From positions 5,580,001 to 5,644,000 of the forward strand of contig NC_092040.1 in NCBI RefSeq assembly GCF_003086295.3: a stretch of DNA of 64,000 bases, read 5' to 3'. The position numbers and the translations under genes are program-made. Positions 37,101 to 50,613 of the stretch are shown piece by piece. The notes under the pieces are model-generated. The model was not told where the DNA came from and did no database searches. It saw only the letters and a list, made by a program, of their open reading frames with translations. Each line of letters begins with the position of its first letter. Position 1 is the stretch's first letter. The stretch is from Arachis hypogaea. Its lineage: Eukaryota > Streptophyta > Magnoliopsida > Fabales > Fabaceae.

Positions 37101-38215
37101 CACTGTAAGATTTATTAGCAATTCTTTGTTGAACAGAAATACAGACTACATAAGAGGCAAATGATGCCCAAGGAAGAAGATCGAAGATGGCAAAATCAAA
37201 GAGATACGGTGCGCTGGAAAAGGCCAGTTATGGCCTATCCTCCACATCATTATAATCATGGCCTGTCTCCACCTCCTGTATATCCAATGTGGGGACAATC
37301 CGGAACTCAAACAACCGGTGCACAGTTTTGGGGACCTCCTGGTTATACCTGGTTGCAGCCTACAGAAAATTGGCACTGGAAGCCTTTTCCAGGGGTAATT
37401 TATTTACTTTCTTGGTTGGTGTGGGTTATAAGAAATTATGGATGCAGTTTGATACTGGAAAACTTGGTATTGCAGGTGCATGTGGATGCATGGGGTTGTC
37501 CAGTGTTGCCAGCTACTCAAGCTCCTTACCTTTCTTACACTCAAGTGAGTACTAGTGAAGTGAATATATTTACTGTTTTTTTTTTCCAATGATATTACTG
37601 AATGTTACTAAGGTAACCATATCTGCATAATTTTCTTTGTACTTCTAATTACATCTTTTCATTTAACATAGCATATGGCTGGATTGCACAATGGTAAATC
37701 AGTGGATTATAGATATGGCATGCCACCAAGTTCATTTGAGCATTATCCGGTAATAATGCATCTTTTACTCGTTGCATGTTATGAATCATGTTGTGATGAC
37801 ACTGTCTCTTGTAGCAAAAACACATGTATGGTTGTCTTATAAAGCATGTAGCCATCTTTCAAAATACTTTTTAGGGTGTTCATTTAGTTCGGAATCACGT
37901 GAGTTCTAGTATCGACTTTCCAATTGATGTTTGGGTTGTGTACATAAATGTCTTCACATGAAAGCAACCATGCAATCAATGCTTGAATATCAAATATCTC
38001 AGCTAATATGAACTCTTCCCTCACAGTGTGTGTTATTTGCATGCATGCAGGCAGATGAAGTTGTTGACAAAGTTGTAAAGGAAGCAATAAGCAAGCCGTG
38101 GCTACCGTTACCCTTGGGCCTCAAGCCTCCTTCCACGGACAGCGTGTTGGCCGAGCTCTCCAGGCAAGGCATATCCCCCATCCCTCTTGACTCTAAGGGC
38201 TCTAAACCCTGCTGA
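34133..38215 (+). CDS. APRR2: APRR2-like transcription factor (pseudo-receiver plus GARP DNA-binding domain)
   Basis: Eleven coding exons: 34133-34262, 34893-34972, 35204-35270, 35436-35482, 35673-35750, 35827-36372, 36834-36974, 37137-37394, 37476-37544, 37672-37749 and 38051-38215. They give 552 residues with all phases closed. The N-terminal response-regulator-like domain (about 16-135) has [21 protein letters not shown] and [11 protein letters not shown]. The phospho-acceptor Asp of true receivers is replaced by Glu in VAIVE, so it is a pseudo-receiver. A Ser/Glu-rich linker (135-316) is followed by a GARP/Myb-like domain (about 316-372; [37 protein letters not shown]). A Pro/Trp/Tyr-rich region and a C-terminal block ([19 protein letters not shown]) characteristic of APRR2 complete it. 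Homologues promote chloroplast and pigment development. It should be a nuclear protein. Confidence 0.94.
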
Positions 38216-39362
38216 CATGTGTAATCACTTGACAGACCCCACTAGATAGGAGAAATTTTCAAATGCTCTCAAAAGTAAAAGATAAAAAAAAGTACTAATA
38301 AGAAAAAAAGATATTGCTCATGCTATTCAATGCTTAACATTTTAGTTATTATTGAAATGTGGAGTATTGAATAATTTAGGTTAATAACTTTTTTATTCTT
38401 TTGGGAGCATTTAAATTCTTTGGTGAGTAGTGTCCTTGAATGAGTCCCCTTTAGATATGGACCAAGGATATCAAATTCAAGTTCCCAAGTTGATTGGTCT
38501 AGTTATTCTGTGTTTCTTTTGGCAAGTTTTATCTCCAAGGTGTTCTCAACTGCCCTTGTATAATGGCTGCAAGTTGGAACCATGTATCGTGGTCCCGGCA
38601 CAGCACCTACCCCTTATCCATGGAGTTGTCTCCCTCCCCGAGTTGTTGGTCGATGAAGTCGGGTCATACAACACCATATGCCACTTGGCAAAGCATGTTG
38701 GGAATGGAACCTCTCAAGTGAAGATTTCTGGTCATGTTTTTATTGTATGTAGATTTTCATGATCTAGAATGAATCTTTGTAAACATAGTTTTAACCAATG
38801 ATGAGTAGGTAAAACCTTACATGCAGTTGTATTCATGTGAAGTTGATAGTTGGAAATGTTAGATGATTTGACAAGTTTGACTAAATTATTATCTAACGAT
38901 TTTCAATTATCAACTTTATAAGAAGACAATTGTATGTGAGACTCCACGCGTACAAGAAGAACACAGAAAAAAGGTGTATGTTGAAGATGTGAACTGGCCA
39001 CGTTTGTTGAAGATGTCTGTGGTTGTAAATAGACCCTTATGGCTGCTGATAAATCTAACAATAATGATGACATTGATGGAGAAGTGGTGAGAGTTTCTGA
39101 TTTGTGAAATGTACACTTCATGGGGCCATAAGGTTTTTATTATTATGGTGATAAGTAGTGTGTATGTTGGTGTAGTTGGGTATCCGGGGCCTCATGAACA
39201 GAGGTACCTAATAAAGTAAAAGTGGGGTTCATATCATTTTCATAGGATAGGATAATGTTTAATGTGAATGATAATAAAAGTCCAAGCTTTGACGCATGAT
39301 TCTACCTTTCTTGTTTGTATGCAAAACTAAATTGAATATGTTAAAAGACGTGTTGCGAAAAC

Positions 39363-39480
39363 CAACTTAGGTTGATCGAGTGGTCTGCTTTGTGCATGCA
39401 ATAATTAATTAACTCTTAAATGAAATTTAGATTTAAGACGAATTAGTTATTGATCTATCGTATTGGATGGGACTTTACTA
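39363..39480 (+). mobile_element. tRNA-derived SINE, internally deleted copy
   Basis: It begins GGTTGATCGAGTGGTC, as the copy at 50,392 does (GGTTGGTCGAGTGGTC). It then jumps to TTTGTGCATGCAATAATTAATTAACTCTTAAATG and ends with GACGAATTAGTTATTGATC, which parallels the later part of the 50,392 copy. About 50 bases between the tRNA-like head and the body are missing. Confidence 0.5.
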
Positions 39481-41104
39481 GGTAGATAATGGTTTTTGTA
39501 AATAATATGAATAATGAGTTTTAAAATTGGTCCAATAAAATAAAAATATACTATATCTCAAATTATCCACCTAAATTTTAATATTAGGATAATCATCTGT
39601 ATACTTAGTAAATTGAACATCTGATATATTCATTGTTCATATTATTTAATATTTTCATTGTCTATCTATACTTTTCTTAATACTAAGGACAACAAAAAAA
39701 GAGACGTGTTGCTAAGGTCTTTGTATTAAAATTAAACAAAAATGAAAAAGTGAGAAAAAGGATTTTGGGGCTATGCTGTTTTTTCCTCATTTATAGTTTT
39801 CACAACTTTGAAAATGAGTTGTGCATGCAATTAAGGTTACCATATATGGTTAAATCTTAAAAGCGTGGCTTCTTAAGAATATAATACTCAAGTTTGTTTA
39901 AAGGGATGTGTTAAGGAAGCTCGTTTTTTGGGGTTTGGACAACATTCATGAAATACTTTGATGTTGGTATTGTGGATTTATTTTGTTTTACAATTTTGTG
40001 ACTTGTGAGACCTTGAATTCGCTTCAATTAACTGTTCATTAAATTGTTTTGCCTACCTATATGAATGAATAAGGTGGTTGACTTTTTGTTATATGACTTT
40101 TTCTTTTAATGTTTACCTCATAATTTTTTAATTGTATTGCTTATTGTGTTACACTGTTAGTTTTTTAAAGGGTCCATTTTGTGGCTTAATTAAGATGAAC
40201 TTTTGTTATAGGATTTAGGATTTAATATACTAAAAGTCTTTCTAACCAAGTTTATTAGATTCACCATAAAAAAATCCAAAAAACAAACACACCAAATTTA
40301 TTAGAGTGAGATATTATAATCTCTTTTATTCAACTTTTTTCTAAAATAAAACGCCTTAAATATATAAATTGATCAAATTATTATCATTAATTATTTCTAA
40401 TTCTCATCAAGATTTTTTAATTTTCTTTCTATTCAATTTTCAATGTGATTAAATTAAAATGCTTTCATTTATATTGACATCTATTCTATGTACATATCCC
40501 TACAAAACTAACCAATGCTATTTTTTAAGATAATTCTAGTCATCAAACTTTAAATTTTTATCATCAATTATACTCGTAAGGTTCTTTATTAAATTGTGTC
40601 ATTTATGTTTTTTTTTTTATATCAACTTGGCCATAATATAGCGTTCTACACATTTTTTTTCTTTACTTTTTCTATTTTAATATCCTTATACTTCCTATAT
40701 AACTATTTATGCTTAACCCGGAGAACATAATATTTAATTCGGTTCCATTATACATCTAAATATTTTTGTCAACTAAATTTGTTCAAATCTGACGAAAACT
40801 ACTCAAACAATGTTGATTTAGTATATTGAGTTTGTGTCTTGATATTGAATTTTATAAAATTAAATTGATGCCATATCAAAATTATCTTTATTACTCTTTT
40901 AACTTTCATATATGTTTTTATATTATAATTATTTTTATTTTATATGAAAACCTTTATTTAACGGTTATAATGGCTATTCTATAGTATAAAAAATTATATG
41001 AAGTTGATAAAAATATAACAACTTTTTGTAAAATAATTTAATTATTTCTAATTACAAGTAATTTGTATTATATCTTATCATTATGCAAAATATATTAAAA
41101 ATGG

Positions 41105-41340
41105 CTAAATACTTCTGTTTTTTTATTTTTGTTTGCATCAGGGTATCCATCAAGTCGAAAGCCTAATGACTAATCCTTCGGATACTGCAGAGGCACACAA
41201 AGTGGGCGACCCTCCCAAGCAAGCAAGCTCCATTCCCATCCTTCGATAAGTATCAAATCCGGGAGAGATGGTTAAGGGACACAAACCCTAGTCTATCTGT
41301 GCCAACTTGCGTTGGTAAAATACTCCAACGACCTGGGTCC
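41105..41340 (-). mobile_element. Possible SINE-like insertion (GC-richer block)
   Basis: A block with near-even base composition in AT-rich DNA. Read on the minus strand it ends GGATTAGTCATTAGGC...GGATACCC followed by an A-rich tail. This resembles the 3' ends of tRNA-derived SINEs of this type. The head is not recognisable, so it may be another family or a gene fragment. Confidence 0.3.
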
Positions 41341-42287
41341 TCTTTGTTATTTCTTGTCATTCTTCTATCTCTTTACCAAATCTTCTGTTTTAATAATTTA
41401 TTTAGCAAACAAGTTCTGATTTTTTTTTTTTTGGTCATATAAGTTCAGATATATTTAAGTCTTGATTTTTATAAAATACTTGGGCCAACCCTAAAACATG
41501 TACATCTTTAAAGTGTGGGCTGAATCTGGAGAGAAAAATGAGAATTACCAAGTACAGGTTGCGTAAATGAAATGAACAATGACAGGCCCAAATAAGAACA
41601 CTATGTTAATAATTAGCCCAGATTTAAAGTTTCAAGCCCAACTAGAAGCTTGACGTTGTAAACAAGTAACCGCAAGAACAAAAAAGAGAAACTAGATTTT
41701 ACTAAAAAAAAAAGAGAGAAACTAGAAACAAAATATGTTGTTGACAATAGAAATTTCCGGAACCGGAAGTCTAAAGTTGTTGACCGGTTGCTATATCTGA
41801 AAGAAAATTAAGAGAGGATAAAATCGCCTGATACAGAAGTTGTTAAAATTACCGTTGACCAAAAGTCAAAATGACCTGGATGCCCTTTCTTTATGTCTGG
41901 GCCTCTGTGCTCTGTGGGCCTTGCTAAAGTGAAAATGCCAGGGTGGCAGGTTTACTGAATATTAATAGGGTAAAGACTTGTTTATGTAAAATTAGTAGTA
42001 ACAAATTATTAAAAAATTTAATAAATTTGATTAAATTATTATGTAATTATCAATTTTATTTAAAAACAGTTTTCACCCATTTTCTGTTCTTCTTTCTTCG
42101 CTTTTTCATTTTTTTTTTTCACTTTGATGATAAATTAATTAATTAAGGGGTTAATTATGATTGTACTGTGTGTCTATGTCTATTCCTGTGGGCTGTGGGT
42201 TGATCCCAACTTCAATTCATTTTTCAAAGACTTGAAAGCTTTGCAGGTCCAAAATTGCTAGCTGTACAAGATCGTTAATTTCCTTCT

Positions 42288-42803
42288 GTAAGTTTACTGC
42301 TCCCAACTCAAAACCCTTTCTTGATTCTTTATTTCTTGTTCCTTCCAATGAATTGTTAAAGCTGAGATTTTTTTTCTTGTGGTTGGGAATTGGGGTCGGT
42401 TGCATTGAATATTCTTAGTTGTTGTCTCCAAGTTAGGAACCTTTTTCGGTTTTTTCCCGTTGAAAATAAGATTGACTTACACGATGAAATTAGGAACTTC
42501 AACATTTGCAGCAAAATTGACCTCGCCAGACGGAAATAGTTTTCTTTTCTTTATTTTCAAAATGTTTAATATGATGATCACAGGGTTAAATTTTAGTGTA
42601 AATCAAAGGATGAATTTATCATCAATATTGTTAGTTTTTGTCTTTTTAGATAGAGTAAACTTTAAGGAGTATAAGTTAGCATAATCCTTTATAATTAAAC
42701 TTGAAGTGCAGGTCTTATTGTTGCTGTGATAGTGTTTTCTGTGTACTACTAATCTAACACTTTGTTGAAAAATGCTTTTGTTTTTTTGGTTTTTTCTCTG
42801 CAG
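42288..42803 (+). other. Probable 5'-UTR intron of the tetraspanin gene
   Basis: Donor CTTCT|GTAAGT at 42287/42288 and acceptor CTCTGCAG|AGAAG at 42803/42804. The ATG follows 83 bases after the acceptor. No coding content inside. Confidence 0.6.
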
Positions 42804-42886
42804 AGAAGATATTGGGGGCATTGACCTCCCTCTTGGAATTCTGGTTTAGGGGTTGAACTACAATTTGTAGGTGTAGCCTGTAGAGG

Positions 42887-45484
42887 ATGGCGTGTAGGGG
42901 ATTCTGGGAGTGCCTTTTGAAGCTTTTGAACTTCTTCCTGACCCTCACCGGTCTGGCCATGGTTGGCTATGGGATCTATCTGTTGGTTGAATTCCTTCAA
43001 GCTCCGGATGATGCAGTTTCCCCTGTCAGTGATGATAGTTCTCTGATTCAACTTGGTCGACCCATGCTTACGGCTGTGTCTCTATCGAACAGCTTCTTTG
43101 ATGATTTGCCTAAGGCTTGGTATGTTTCTTTCCCGGCCAACTTTGAGTTATCTTGATTGAGTGATGTGTAGTGTTGACTTGCAAAAGACTTTGCTTTTGG
43201 CTATATTTTGCTGGATCAATTTGGTGTTTTGGTATGATTTATTTGGTTTATCCCTAAGTTATAATTGTGCGAACACTTTTGTTTAATAAAAATTTCCAAG
43301 TACTGTATAAGAAACATCTCACAGTTGAGTTTATAAAAGAGGAATTCTGGAAAGTTATGAGTGAAGTACTGCGGTGATCGTCTGCTACTTACACTTATGT
43401 CTAGTAATCAATCTGTTAATCGGTTTGGTGTTATTCACATCCCATGGAAGATGCATGTTTGAATTTCTGAAATGCTGTGTAATAGGTGATGGCAATATCT
43501 TTTTATAGGCAGATTTTGTTACTTCTGGATGAAGTTTCCGAAACCATTTCTGTCTTGGTACTGTCTGAATCTAATTGTGTATTTCATGTTTGGCAGGTTC
43601 ATTTATATATTCATTGGCATTGGAGTAGTTCTCTTTGCTATTTCTTGTTTTGGTTGTATTGCAACGTCAATGCGAAACGGATGCTGCCTTAGCTGTGTAT
43701 CCTTATAGAACATCTTTATGATACATCCAAAAGTATTTCACGGACTCAAAAAATTTGCACTAACATACAAATAGCTTGAGTTGAAGTCTTTCTTCTACTC
43801 TTCTCTATATGTATGTCCAGCTGCTTGTGCGTGCATGCATGAAATAATAAAGGAATTATTATTAGTTTCCTTAACTCAACAAAGTACTCAGTTTTGTTGG
43901 TACTACTGATCTTGATAGAGCTGGGATGTGCAGCCTTTATTTTCTTTGACAAAAGCTGGAAAGAAGTAAGTAAAAATTGTCTGTGGTTAACTTGTGAATC
44001 TGAAATTATAGAAAATATATTTGTCATCTTACAACTGTATTTTGCTCAGGAAATTCCAACTGATAAAACTGGAGATTTTGATATGATATATGAATTTTTG
44101 AGAGAGAATTGGAGCATTGTGAAATGGGTTGCACTTGGAATTGTTATCTTTGAGGTAAGCAAGAAGTCATATGATTGATATTGATATGAAAGCAATATGA
44201 TTTTGCAGCCAGACATGCATATCTCCTTGTGTATGCTACATATACGTTATATCCACAGAAAAATAGTAGCTGAGACTATGATTAAACTATTAAACGTCTA
44301 TTTAGTAAGGATGGTAAGAAGTAATATCTCATTTCTGATATGGTACTTCCAATTCTCAAGCATGCTTTTAAATGTCCTCTCCTACCCTACTTACCTGCCA
44401 ACAAAGGGAGAGGGTAGGGATCTAAAAAAAAAAAGAAGATTTATGCATGCATTCAACGTAATGTGTCTGTCTGTTTGTTTGGTGAATAACAATTGTGTAT
44501 GGAATTGCAGGCCCTTCTTTTCTTGTTAGTACTTGTTGTTAAGGCTGCAAATAGACCAGCAGATTATGATAGTGACGAGGAGTTCATTAACCCAAGGCAC
44601 CAAGCTCGACAACCATTGCTCAACAGAACAGCAGGCCCAGCAACAGGGGTACCAGTTGCTGGGACCCTTGACCATCGTCCAAGCAGAAATGATGCATGGA
44701 GTACACGCATGAGGGAGAAGGTACAATAATTATCTCTGAAAGTTCGCCTTATCTAATATTCTTGCTATGCGACTAGGGCTCCTTGATGCTAACTTTTGTG
44801 ATTATCCGGTGCAATTGGTTACCAAACTTCTTCCTACACATAGATACACACTTGTGCACACTCATATTGTAGCTTCCCTGACTTGGATAATGGTTTGTGC
44901 TGCTAGAACATTGTTGAAAGCCAATATAGGTTCTTTAAACTAGAATTTTACTACTGTTCCAACTGACAACCAATTATATCATTTTCATTGTAGTTTCTTT
45001 CAGTCTGAATTTTTTGAGCATTCTAATGATTATCCTGATTATATTGTATTTTCGAAACAATAGAGCATGTGTAGTGCATTGTTGATAGAACCTTGTACGA
45101 GACTTTTAAAGTATTGTAACCAGGATCATTCTGTTGAAATCATGTCATCATTAATGGCTAAACTGTTAATTACATATTCTTATTACTACTGCTGTTCTAA
45201 CCAAGTATATATTATTTTAGTGGTAATATCTTTCGGCATTTCAATGAGTTTCCTGAATATAATATTATTGGATGGAATTTTGAAATGAATAAAATAAAAT
45301 AAAATTGCTTGTACTAGTGTTTTGGAGGGAATTGTATGTGGTTTGTAGTGTTTGACACCAAGTGCTCCTTGTTCAGTATGGGCTTGATACATCGGAATTT
45401 ACATACAACCCATCGGAGTCAAACCGATTCCAGCAACCAAACTCACAGCCAACGGAAGAGAGGAGCCGCTGCACCATCATGTGA
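42887..45484 (+). CDS. TOM2A: TOM2A-like plant tetraspanin
   Basis: Six exons: 42887-43119, 43597-43696, 43885-43965, 44050-44154, 44511-44720 and 45377-45484. They total 837 nt and encode 278 residues, matching the TOM2A subgroup of plant tetraspanins. There are four membrane segments: about 10-34 (LLNFFLTLTGLAMVGYGIYLL), 78-101 (IYIFIGIGVVLFAISCFGC), 112-132 (LLVLLILIELGCAAFIFF) and 164-187 (VALGIVIFEALLFLLVLVV). The C-terminal tail has PADYDSDEEF and RMREKYGLDTSEFTYNPSES and ends CTIM, a CaaX-like prenylation motif. In Arabidopsis TOM2A is a tonoplast tetraspanin partner of TOM1 and a host factor used by tobamoviruses. Its cellular role is otherwise unclear. No break or unusual splice site was seen. 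Confidence 0.93.
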
Positions 45485-46397
45485 TCTCACTTTGTGGATG
45501 GTGTACCAAAGCTATGGCAGGTTGGTGTAGAAGGTTCTAAGAGAAATATCTTTCGTTTGCAGAGTTTGTGTACAATTACAGGTTACAAAATCACTCTAGG
45601 ACCTTGCAACATTATCTTTTTCTTCTTGTGTGTATTGTTGTGATGACATCATAACTTGTGGGGTTCACTTTGCTCATGAGGTGCCCATCACTGATTTCAA
45701 TCCCACAGATTACTTGTTTCTATTTTTGTTGTATGTTATGGCCCAAGTATTTATTTATATTGTGAGTAAGATCTTTCTTGGTTATTTATGAGGTAGAAAA
45801 ATGCTTTAATTATTTTGAAATGATTTTTTGATAAAATTTAAACTAAATTGTTTTTTGATTGAGTAGGTTTTCTGATACGCACCAAGCTTATTGTCATCTC
45901 CCAAGTTCACATTTCATCCTACTTGACCGGTTGATCTATTTTATTAATTATTAATTATTAATTAGTATGCTGGGGAAAACAAAAAACGATGCTTCTACGT
46001 TTCATTTTAGCTATGAAGTTTGCATATATTTATACGATTTGTGGGGTATTAACTTCTCTTAATTATTGTTCTTTTGTTTTTTTTTTTAATTTTGGACGTG
46101 GTTCTTTTGTTATCTTTTTTTTTTTGGTCAGGGGTTCTTTTGTTATCTTATCTGCACTAGTTTCCTTTGTATCTGACAATTTAGAAGGTGATTTTTTTTG
46201 TTTGGTAACACAAGGTGATGATTATATTTGTTGGGCATCGCTTTATGGCGCCTTCCTCTTTTTTTACTTTAGGCGATGTGGGCTTTAGAAGGTTTTTCGT
46301 ATACAACTCCGTCTGGATTTGACTCAAATACTTTTTTTTTTTTCTGAGAGCAAGGATTACTAATATGGTATGTTCTATGGGAGCAATTTAAATTATT

Positions 46398-46582
46398 TAT
46401 TCTTTTTTGTTGTTTACGGTATTTCTCAATGAGACTTGTAAAGAACGAATCTGTTGTGGATTGAAACTTCATTGAAAGATTTGTTGATCAATGGGTTATT
46501 GCATAAATAAGACGAAATTTGAACTCTCATCACTTACTTAAATGGGCTAGTGAGTTAATCACTGAATCATTAATTGTTTCAC
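46398..46582 (-). mobile_element. tRNA-derived SINE copy
   Basis: On the minus strand it reads GTGATTAACTCACTAGCCC, then TTTAAGTAAGTGATGAGAGTTCAAATTTCG (B-box-like GTTCAAAT). It continues with TTATGCAATAACCCATTGATCAAC and ends in AATACCGTAAACAACAAAAAA. The order of blocks matches the 50,392 copy. Confidence 0.55.
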
Positions 46583-47806
46583 ATAAAAATAATATAAATT
46601 GTTATATTTATTAAATACATTTTTAAAATTATGGATTTTCTTAATAGACATTTTTTAAATTAAAATTAAAATAAAAAATAACTTCTCCTTATTGACAAGT
46701 CAAACAATAAATTACTTGATTTCCTCTTAAAACATGTAAGAATTTCTCTCGATTTAGCCTAAGGTTATATTATTCTTTGAAAATTATATGAATCATGTAC
46801 ACCAAATTTAACTAACAATTAATTATTTATATAAAATACATATTAAAGCACGGAATGTACATTTAAAGTTTTAAAATATTACATGTAAATATATACAAAT
46901 ATATAGTAATTTATTTAAGTATGATATTTCAGGTACGTCTTTAGAATTTAATTATATCTACTAACTATCCGTAACCTTTAAAGTTGAATAGATGTAAACA
47001 AATGAAAAAAACTATCGTGGTCTAAGATTACATTATTTTTTGAAAATTATATCAATTTATTTGTATCTACTAGCTTCCCGTATACTTTAAAGTTGCGTAG
47101 ATACAAATATATGAATCAACTATAGATTTATATATTTGTATTTATGTAACTTTAAAAGATCGGTAGCTAATAACAAAAATATATATAAATATATATATAT
47201 ATATAAATTTTATAGTAGAATAATAATTATCAAACCAATTAGAATAATTAATTTTTTTGCAATAAAATAATAAATTTTTAAGAATATCAAAATATTTTTT
47301 TATTTTTATTTGTAGTTTAGTTTAAATATAAATTAACTTTGATTATGTCATTTATGTTATTTTATTATATTGTTTATAATGTTTAATTTAATTTTAAATA
47401 TAACTTTAACATCATTCTATATTTTTATATGACTGATTGATTATTGACAAATTTATAATATAATTATATATATATATATATACAAGTATAATTATGTTTT
47501 TTTTTAATTAGAAGTGAAATTCGAATTCAAGATTTCTAGTTAGAATAGAAAAATTATGTCATTTAAATTATAATTGATGAAGTTAAAAAGTATAATTATG
47601 TTGTATGAATATAAAAAAAATCATCCATAGAAATACGAGTTGCTTTACATTTTTTGGTGCTATTATATAGTATATAATGTATGATCTACATATGAAATTA
47701 ATTTAGTCTAACTTGAACTAAAAAGAAAAATGGTGGGAAATTGCACTGACTCATTTGTGATGTGTTTGGTTAAATCAATGTAGAGTCACTTGTTTTGCAC
47801 ACACGC

Positions 47807-47970
47807 CTAGGGGCCTAGCTGGATTTCGTTAACTATGAAGTGGCTCCAATCATTGTACACATTCGTACGAGGAACAACACTTGTACATTCATCATGCCAA
47901 TTAGGTTGAGACCCATCAAGCTTTGTAATTGGTGTGCGTTTAAACCTCATTCTCTCACCAACTTCCATGT
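47807..47970 (-). pseudogene. Short coding-like fragment, possibly a C2-domain exon remnant
   Basis: A 54-codon stretch from ATG at about 47,970 (MEVGERMRFKRTPITKLDGS, then QPNWHDE) is less AT-biased than its surroundings. The spacing of KRTPITKLDGSQPNW is reminiscent of C2-domain proteins of the form K-T-x-V-x-x-G-G-x-N-P-x-W. No partner exons were found. It may be a decayed fragment or chance. Confidence 0.25.
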
Positions 47971-50391
47971 TTCCTTTTTTAAGTCCTTTATATATATAAC
48001 AGACATTTTTGTTGAGTAATAGATACATTTTAAATAGGATATTCAATTTATATTCTTTTGATATACACACTTCTTATATTTAATTTTATTTTAATAAAAA
48101 TAAAAATATTTATTTAGGCATATTAAAACTTATGTAAATAAAATTGTGTTAGTATATCTAATTTTATTTTTGATCTATAATTCTATATATATGTTCTCAT
48201 AATAAGTTTCACAATAATATACTTATTAATTATTAATAATAAATTATCTAACTATTTTATATAATTAAAAATAATTAGTTTACACATTAATAACAATAAA
48301 AATATAAAAATATTATTATAATATATCTAACAAAATTTCATATATATAAATGAAGCAAAGCGTACTTGTTCTGATATGTCTAAATATAGATGAAGTGAAG
48401 CGTAGATGTTCGATATCTAATTAACTTCTTAATTAGTTAGTTAATAATGAAGAGAATCATTAGCATAATCAATTAAGAAGAAAAATGATAGTTCATATAA
48501 AAGAAGAAAAAAGAACGTTTGAGACGTCCTACCGTCATATAATTAAGGATCATTTTTGTGCATTAATATAATACCATATATGATGATATTATTTTAATGA
48601 GAAAGCTCTCGAACCTTTATTTTAATGTGTTACTCATTATTATTATTATTTTATATAGTCTAAGCTTCAAACCTCCTCAGTTTCCGTGTACGTCTTCTAG
48701 AAGAAAGCTTATTATATATATGCACATCATTAATGTTAGATAATAATGGTTCAGATTATTATCCACTTAGCGGAACGTTTCGTTGTCAAACCCCAATTAA
48801 ACTTTTGCATGAACATTAATATTATGTCAATGACATGCATAATGTATTATTGTAATATAGATTATTTGTTGCTTAAGTTATAAATAAATCATACGCAACC
48901 CAAGCTTTTGAATCATATGACAGCAATATTATTATTATTATTTGACATGTATGTTATTAGATTTTTTTCCCTTAGGGATAGATATCGTCAACATTTTTTG
49001 GTTAAGCGTGTGATGATGAAGACATAACACAACTTTTTCCTTAGCTTTACTTTTAGTGTGTGGTTTAATTTTGCAGAGTAATGGCGACTTGGCTTTAATT
49101 TTCATCATTTCTTTTTCAAATATAATAATATATATTTTATTTTGTAGCTTTATTTTTAGTATGATGTACGGATACAACACAACACAACACAAAATACGTA
49201 GATATACAAATTTGAAATTCCTACAAAATACGTGTTAATATTGCAAGTGTGAAGAATGTATAAAGTTAGGCCTACGTCGAAGAAAACAAAGAAAAATGGG
49301 GAGTTTTTAAGATAAGAAGTCCATTAACTTAATATTTTAAGATTTTGAATTGGATGTGGTGTCTTTTTATTTTATATTCTTATAATAATATTTTGATACT
49401 TTTTATATTAAAATATAAATTAATTTTTAAATTATTTTTAATGTATTTTTTAATTATATAAAGTATTTAAAATATTTTTTATTTTAATAATTAATAATAT
49501 ATTATTTTTAAATTCATTTAAATAATACGTGATGATATTTAGGTGTGTTCAAATGTGTTTAAAAAAAATTTAATTTTTATTAAGATATGATTAAACATAA
49601 AAGACACACATATCAAATAAATATTATATTTAAAATATGTTTGACATAAATACAATAAATTTAAAAAATATCCGTACCTTATAACATTTTTGTTTCTTAA
49701 TTTTTGTGACTACTATAAGAAACATGTCAACTGGATCATTATTCTGTACGTTTGTGGCTTGCCATTGCCAGCTAGCACCAAATACACGAACAAGTGGAAC
49801 GCAATTTCTTCTATTTTATTTTCAAGACAAAAGATAATAATAAAATAAAATAAAAATGAAATTTGGCAAAATAAAAATATAGGAGACAACTAATTCAGTA
49901 GTTTATTATTAGTGCATAGTTGATTTGATTGTGAAGACTGAGTTGGGCTTATGCATGCAAATATCTTGATGAGTTTTTTTTATTAAGCATTTTTTGTGCA
50001 CTAATCTTGATTAATTGTATAAAACAATTAATTAATTTTGTGTTGAACTGAAAGAAGTAATAGTTGAATGGTTATATATCTCCTCCACACAAGTGTTTGA
50101 ATCTCTAAATTTTTTGTCAAAAAAGTTGATGAATGTGTACTCATTTTCATAATTATTGGGTTGAACTAAGTGCATGTCCTTTTCCTTTTCTATGCCTATG
50201 CTTATGAATATCATTTCATTCATTCATTCATTGCTTCCATCAACTATTTCTTCTTTATTTGGATGAATGCGTGTTCGTGTTCCTCATCTACTATTTGGAG
50301 AATCATCATTTGTTAGTCTTTTTACAAAGGTTAAAGGCTAAGAGAGGAGGTTGTGTTGGTTAAGGCTTTTTAAAACAATATATATTAATTA

Positions 50392-50572
50392 ATTTGGGTT
50401 GGTCGAGTGGTCAATTCACTCGTTTATTTAAGTAAGTGTGGGGAGTTTTAATTCTATTTTGTTCATACAACAATCCATTGATTAACAACAGACTATTCTT
50501 AAATAAAGCTCATATCTGCAAAAATCCATAATAGATTAGTCATTAATCAGCCAAACTAAAAATATTGTGGAC

Positions 50573-50580
<8 letters not shown>
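50392..50580 (+). mobile_element. tRNA-derived SINE copy
   Basis: The head GGTTGGTCGAGTGGTCAATT is tRNA A-box-like. It is followed by TTTAAGTAAGTGTGGGGAGTTTTAATTC (degenerate B box), CAACAATCCATTGATTAAC, TTAAATAAAGCTCATATCTGC and GATTAGTCATTAATC. It shares the block order with the copies at 46,398 and 39,363 and is the most complete of the three. Confidence 0.6.

Positions 50581-50610
<30 letters not shown>
50576..50610. repeat. (TA)n microsatellite
   Basis: About seventeen TA units directly downstream of a SINE copy. Confidence 0.95.

Positions 50611-50613
<3 letters not shown>

Larger units (their letters stand above)
38216..42150. other. Intergenic region with SINE remnants
   Basis: It contains the 3' UTR of the APRR2-like gene, a SINE remnant (39363-39480) and a GC-richer block at 41,140-41,340. 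A 110-codon open frame at 38,430-38,762 has no recognisable domain and is probably chance. The rest is AT-rich. Confidence 0.5.

Noticed and set aside
38430..38762. 110-codon open frame downstream of the APRR2-like gene
   Set aside because: No domain, no splice partners and ordinary spacer composition; more likely 3' flanking DNA.
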